From contig PLRZ01000633.1 of NCBI GenBank assembly GCA_003164075.1, forward strand, positions 1 to 7,292: a stretch of DNA of 7,292 nt, written 5' to 3'. Shown one piece after another: positions 5,822-7,292 of the stretch; the stretch's first letter is position 1, and every line of letters starts with the position of its first letter. The translations under genes were made by a program, and so were the position numbers. The DNA comes from Bryobacterales bacterium. Its GTDB lineage: Bacteria > Acidobacteriota > Terriglobia > Bryobacterales > Bryobacteraceae. The notes beneath the pieces are model-generated. The model was not told the DNA's origin. It was given only the letters and a program-made list of their open reading frames with translations, and ran no database searches.

Positions 5822-5842
5822 TCTTCGATGAAATATGCTGGT

Positions 5843-7177
5843 TCACGAAGCGGAGACCGGCAGGTATTCCACACCGGTAAAGTTGCAGAATTGACGCAGT
5901 TCGTGCGTCCACGTCCCGTAGACCAGGGCGATGTGATGTTCCACGCCCTCTTCCATCATCCTTTCGAGAAACGCCGCCGCCGAGGGTTCCGGCCGCACTT
6001 CCGCCACGCTCCCGCGCGCCGCAACTCCAGGCGCGATCGCCACACCGCGCGCCGCGAACAGTTTCAGTTTCCCGTTCTCCGGCCGCATCAACTTGGCCAA
6101 CGTCACCGCGCCCTCGCGAAACGGAAATTCTATCGTGGCCCCGGTGCCCGTTCGCATGTGCGTACGAACCCGCACCGCCTCGCATGCCCGCGCTAGCGTT
6201 GGATCCGCCGCCCCGCAGTGGCCGAACTGAATTGCATCCCGATCTTCCAGGTAGCCGGTAATGTCGAAATTGAATGCCGGAGTGCCAGCCAGGCGGCTCA
6301 GAATGTAAGCTGTGATCAACGCCGGTAAGTCTACTTCGCAGGTGCTCGCGATTCCTTCCTGAGCCATCAGAGCGTGCGCCACGCAGGGAGTGACCTTGAG
6401 CCGATCCCGCAACTCCGGCCAGCACCGGACGCAATAAGCGTCCAGCCGCTGCTCGCGCACCAGTTGCTTGATTCCCGTATACAGGCGAAGATTTTCCGCC
6501 AGAACTCCCGGCGCGATTTCAACGCCTCCGCCGGCGCAACCGGTCAAGCGCGCAGCGGCGGCGGCCAACTCCCCTGGCTCGGCCGTTTGCGCCGATTCGA
6601 GCAGAGCGTTCAACTCGCAGTGGACCGCCGTCACACCCAGCGTTTTGGATAGCGCGCCTTCATCCGCCTCCACGTCCAGCATGCCCGGACATGGCGCGCC
6701 CACCAGGCCGAAGCGGGCATGGCGCAGCGCCCCCGCCACACCGGCAGCCCGAAGAGCGTCCCTCACTTGTTCCAGAACCTCCTGTTCCACCCCGCCGATT
6801 ACCCAGGCGAAGCGTTTCCCCATCCGGCGGATGTTGGAAGCCGTGGACGTGATGCCGCTCATGGGGCTTGGCATAGGGACGTCCCGATCGAGGAACGGCA
6901 GGGCCCACAGCACCATCGGGACATCGGCCAGTTCACGGGCCAGGGCCAGGGTGATCGGTTCCGCCACCCAGGTGCAAATGAACAGCAGTACGGCATCCAC
7001 CCCGCCGTCTTTCAGCCGCATCGCGGTCCTCACGGCGTCGTCCGGATCGCGCGGCGTGACGGCGGCCACCACTTCGAAACCCGCGTTCCGCAACTCCGCG
7101 ATGGCCTGCTCGCGCCGGGTTGCCACGGCCGGCAGATCATAATAAGGGTGCACGCAAGTGATGAAGCCGATCTTCAT
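5843..7177 (-). CDS. L-fucose/L-arabinose isomerase family protein (FucI-like)
   Basis: A 444-aa member of the FucI-like isomerase family (COG2407 type), probably a metal-dependent aldose-ketose isomerase or related sugar enzyme in the cytoplasm; the substrate is unknown. The N-terminal half is Rossmann-like: MKIGFITCVHPYYD, then VDAVLLFICTW (60-70). The C-terminal catalytic half shows RCWPEL (251-256), GIASTCEVDLPALIT (275-289), NFDITGY (303-309), GHCG (319-322) and GVEHHIALVYG (411-421). By family comparison, E255, D283 or E281, and H415 are candidate metal ligands equivalent to the Glu, Asp and His of E. coli FucI; this mapping is inference. The start is ATG at 7177, with no convincing ribosome site. 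It precedes aroA by 33 nt, which may mean co-transcription, though there is no obvious metabolic link. A divergent Tat-leader gene begins 58 bp away. No kinase or aldolase of a fucose or arabinose pathway is nearby. Confidence 0.85.
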   Translation of the reverse strand: MKIGFITCVHPYYDLPAVATRREQAIAELRNAGFEVVAAVTPRDPDDAVRTAMRLKDGGVDAVLLFICTWVAEPITLALARELADVPMVLWALPFLDRDVPMPSPMSGITSTASNIRRMGKRFAWVIGGVEQEVLEQVRDALRAAGVAGALRHARFGLVGAPCPGMLDVEADEGALSKTLGVTAVHCELNALLESAQTAEPGELAAAAARLTGCAGGGVEIAPGVLAENLRLYTGIKQLVREQRLDAYCVRCWPELRDRLKVTPCVAHALMAQEGIASTCEVDLPALITAYILSRLAGTPAFNFDITGYLEDRDAIQFGHCGAADPTLARACEAVRVRTHMRTGTGATIEFPFREGAVTLAKLMRPENGKLKLFAARGVAIAPGVAARGSVAEVRPEPSAAAFLERMMEEGVEHHIALVYGTWTHELRQFCNFTGVEYLPVSAS

Positions 7178-7235
7178 GCCACGATTATCATAACCCGGTG
7201 CCCGGGGGTTATACTCCGGTTGTTTGGAGGTTCCG
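7178..7235. promoter_or_regulatory. Divergent promoter region with inverted repeat
   Basis: This 58-bp gap drives genes in both directions. ATAACCC (7190-7196) and GGGTTAT (7206-7212) form an exact 7-bp inverted repeat centred on 7201. Its outer edges overlap TATACT (7210-7215) on the plus strand and TATGAT (7187-7192) on the minus strand, both acceptable -10 hexamers. A repressor bound at this symmetric site could therefore shut off both genes. No clear -35 boxes are seen. Confidence 0.4.
7226..7230 (+). promoter_or_regulatory. Ribosome binding site of the right-edge gene
   Basis: GGAGG stands 5 nt before the ATG at 7236. It is the best-spaced Shine-Dalgarno in the window and strongly supports a real, truncated gene there. 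Confidence 0.7.
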
Positions 7236-7292
7236 ATGGAACGAAGAGAATTCTTGAGTAAAACGGTGCGCGCCGGAGCGGCGTGGACGGCG
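7236..7292 (+). CDS. Start of a Tat-exported protein (partial, runs off the window)
   Basis: Nineteen codons are visible, reading MERREFLSKTVRAGAAWTA. The RREFLSK segment fits the twin-arginine motif (S/T-RRxFLK-like), followed by the beginning of a small-residue hydrophobic stretch. The product is therefore likely translocated folded by the Tat system, or is a membrane or periplasmic enzyme that keeps such a leader. The start is well supported by GGAGG five nt upstream and a TATACT -10 candidate at 7210-7215. In Acidobacteriota and Planctomycetota many Gfo/Idh/MocA oxidoreductases, sugar-phosphate isomerase-like proteins and sulfatases open this way, but the family cannot be told from 19 residues. 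It diverges from the FucI-like gene, so a sugar-related role is possible. Confidence 0.7.
   Translation, partial: MERREFLSKTVRAGAAWTA

Overview
The window is a stretch of GC-rich bacterial chromosome with six complete genes and the start of a seventh, in three transcription blocks. The most likely source is an Acidobacteriota member, possibly the Solibacter/Bryobacter group. This is inferred from the gene style: a short GNAT-type N-acetylglutamate synthase, a FucI-like protein, a divergent gene opening with a twin-arginine leader, and a GTGGGGCAGGCG-type intergenic hairpin. No rRNA or other marker confirms it. No plasmid, phage or transposase gene is visible.

Block 1 (63-2445, minus strand) is a compact arginine-biosynthesis operon in the order argC, argB, N-acetylglutamate synthase. 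It encodes steps 3, 2 and 1 of the pathway. Both junctions are 4-nt GTGA stop/start overlaps and all three genes use non-ATG starts (TTG, GTG, GTG). A likely promoter and ARG-box-like half-sites lie just upstream of argC. argJ, argD, argF, argG and argH are not here, although the operon could continue past base 1.

The 450-bp spacer at 2446-2895 holds the divergent control regions of blocks 1 and 2. It also holds a perfect 17-bp-stem hairpin (2601-2639) and one copy of a 23-bp sequence (2529-2551). That sequence recurs in inverted orientation at the left edge (1-23), so the arg operon is bracketed by a 22/23 inverted repeat.

Block 2 (2896-4407, plus strand) is a two-gene ABC exporter of the Wzm/Wzt (O-antigen/teichoic-acid) type. 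The permease and ATPase are 3 nt apart, the ATPase lacks the C-terminal sugar-binding domain, and no glycosyltransferase genes are in view. Sampled lines of this pair are visibly lower in GC than the flanking arg and aroA genes.

Block 3 (7177 down to 4505, minus strand) is a FucI-like sugar isomerase family gene followed 33 nt later by aroA. The AroA carries all four motifs of class II EPSP synthases, but keeps the glycine that CP4-type enzymes replace by alanine. Block 3 converges on block 2 across a 97-bp spacer. A short divergent promoter region with an inverted repeat separates the isomerase-like gene from a Tat-exported protein gene that runs off the right edge.

Most of the window is ordinary biosynthetic and envelope metabolism. 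I see no convincing new defence, mobile or RNA-based system. The items most worth following up are the bracketing inverted repeat and hairpin, the leaderless-looking aroA start, the class II AroA motifs, the cysteine-rich tail of the short synthase, and the orphan exporter.
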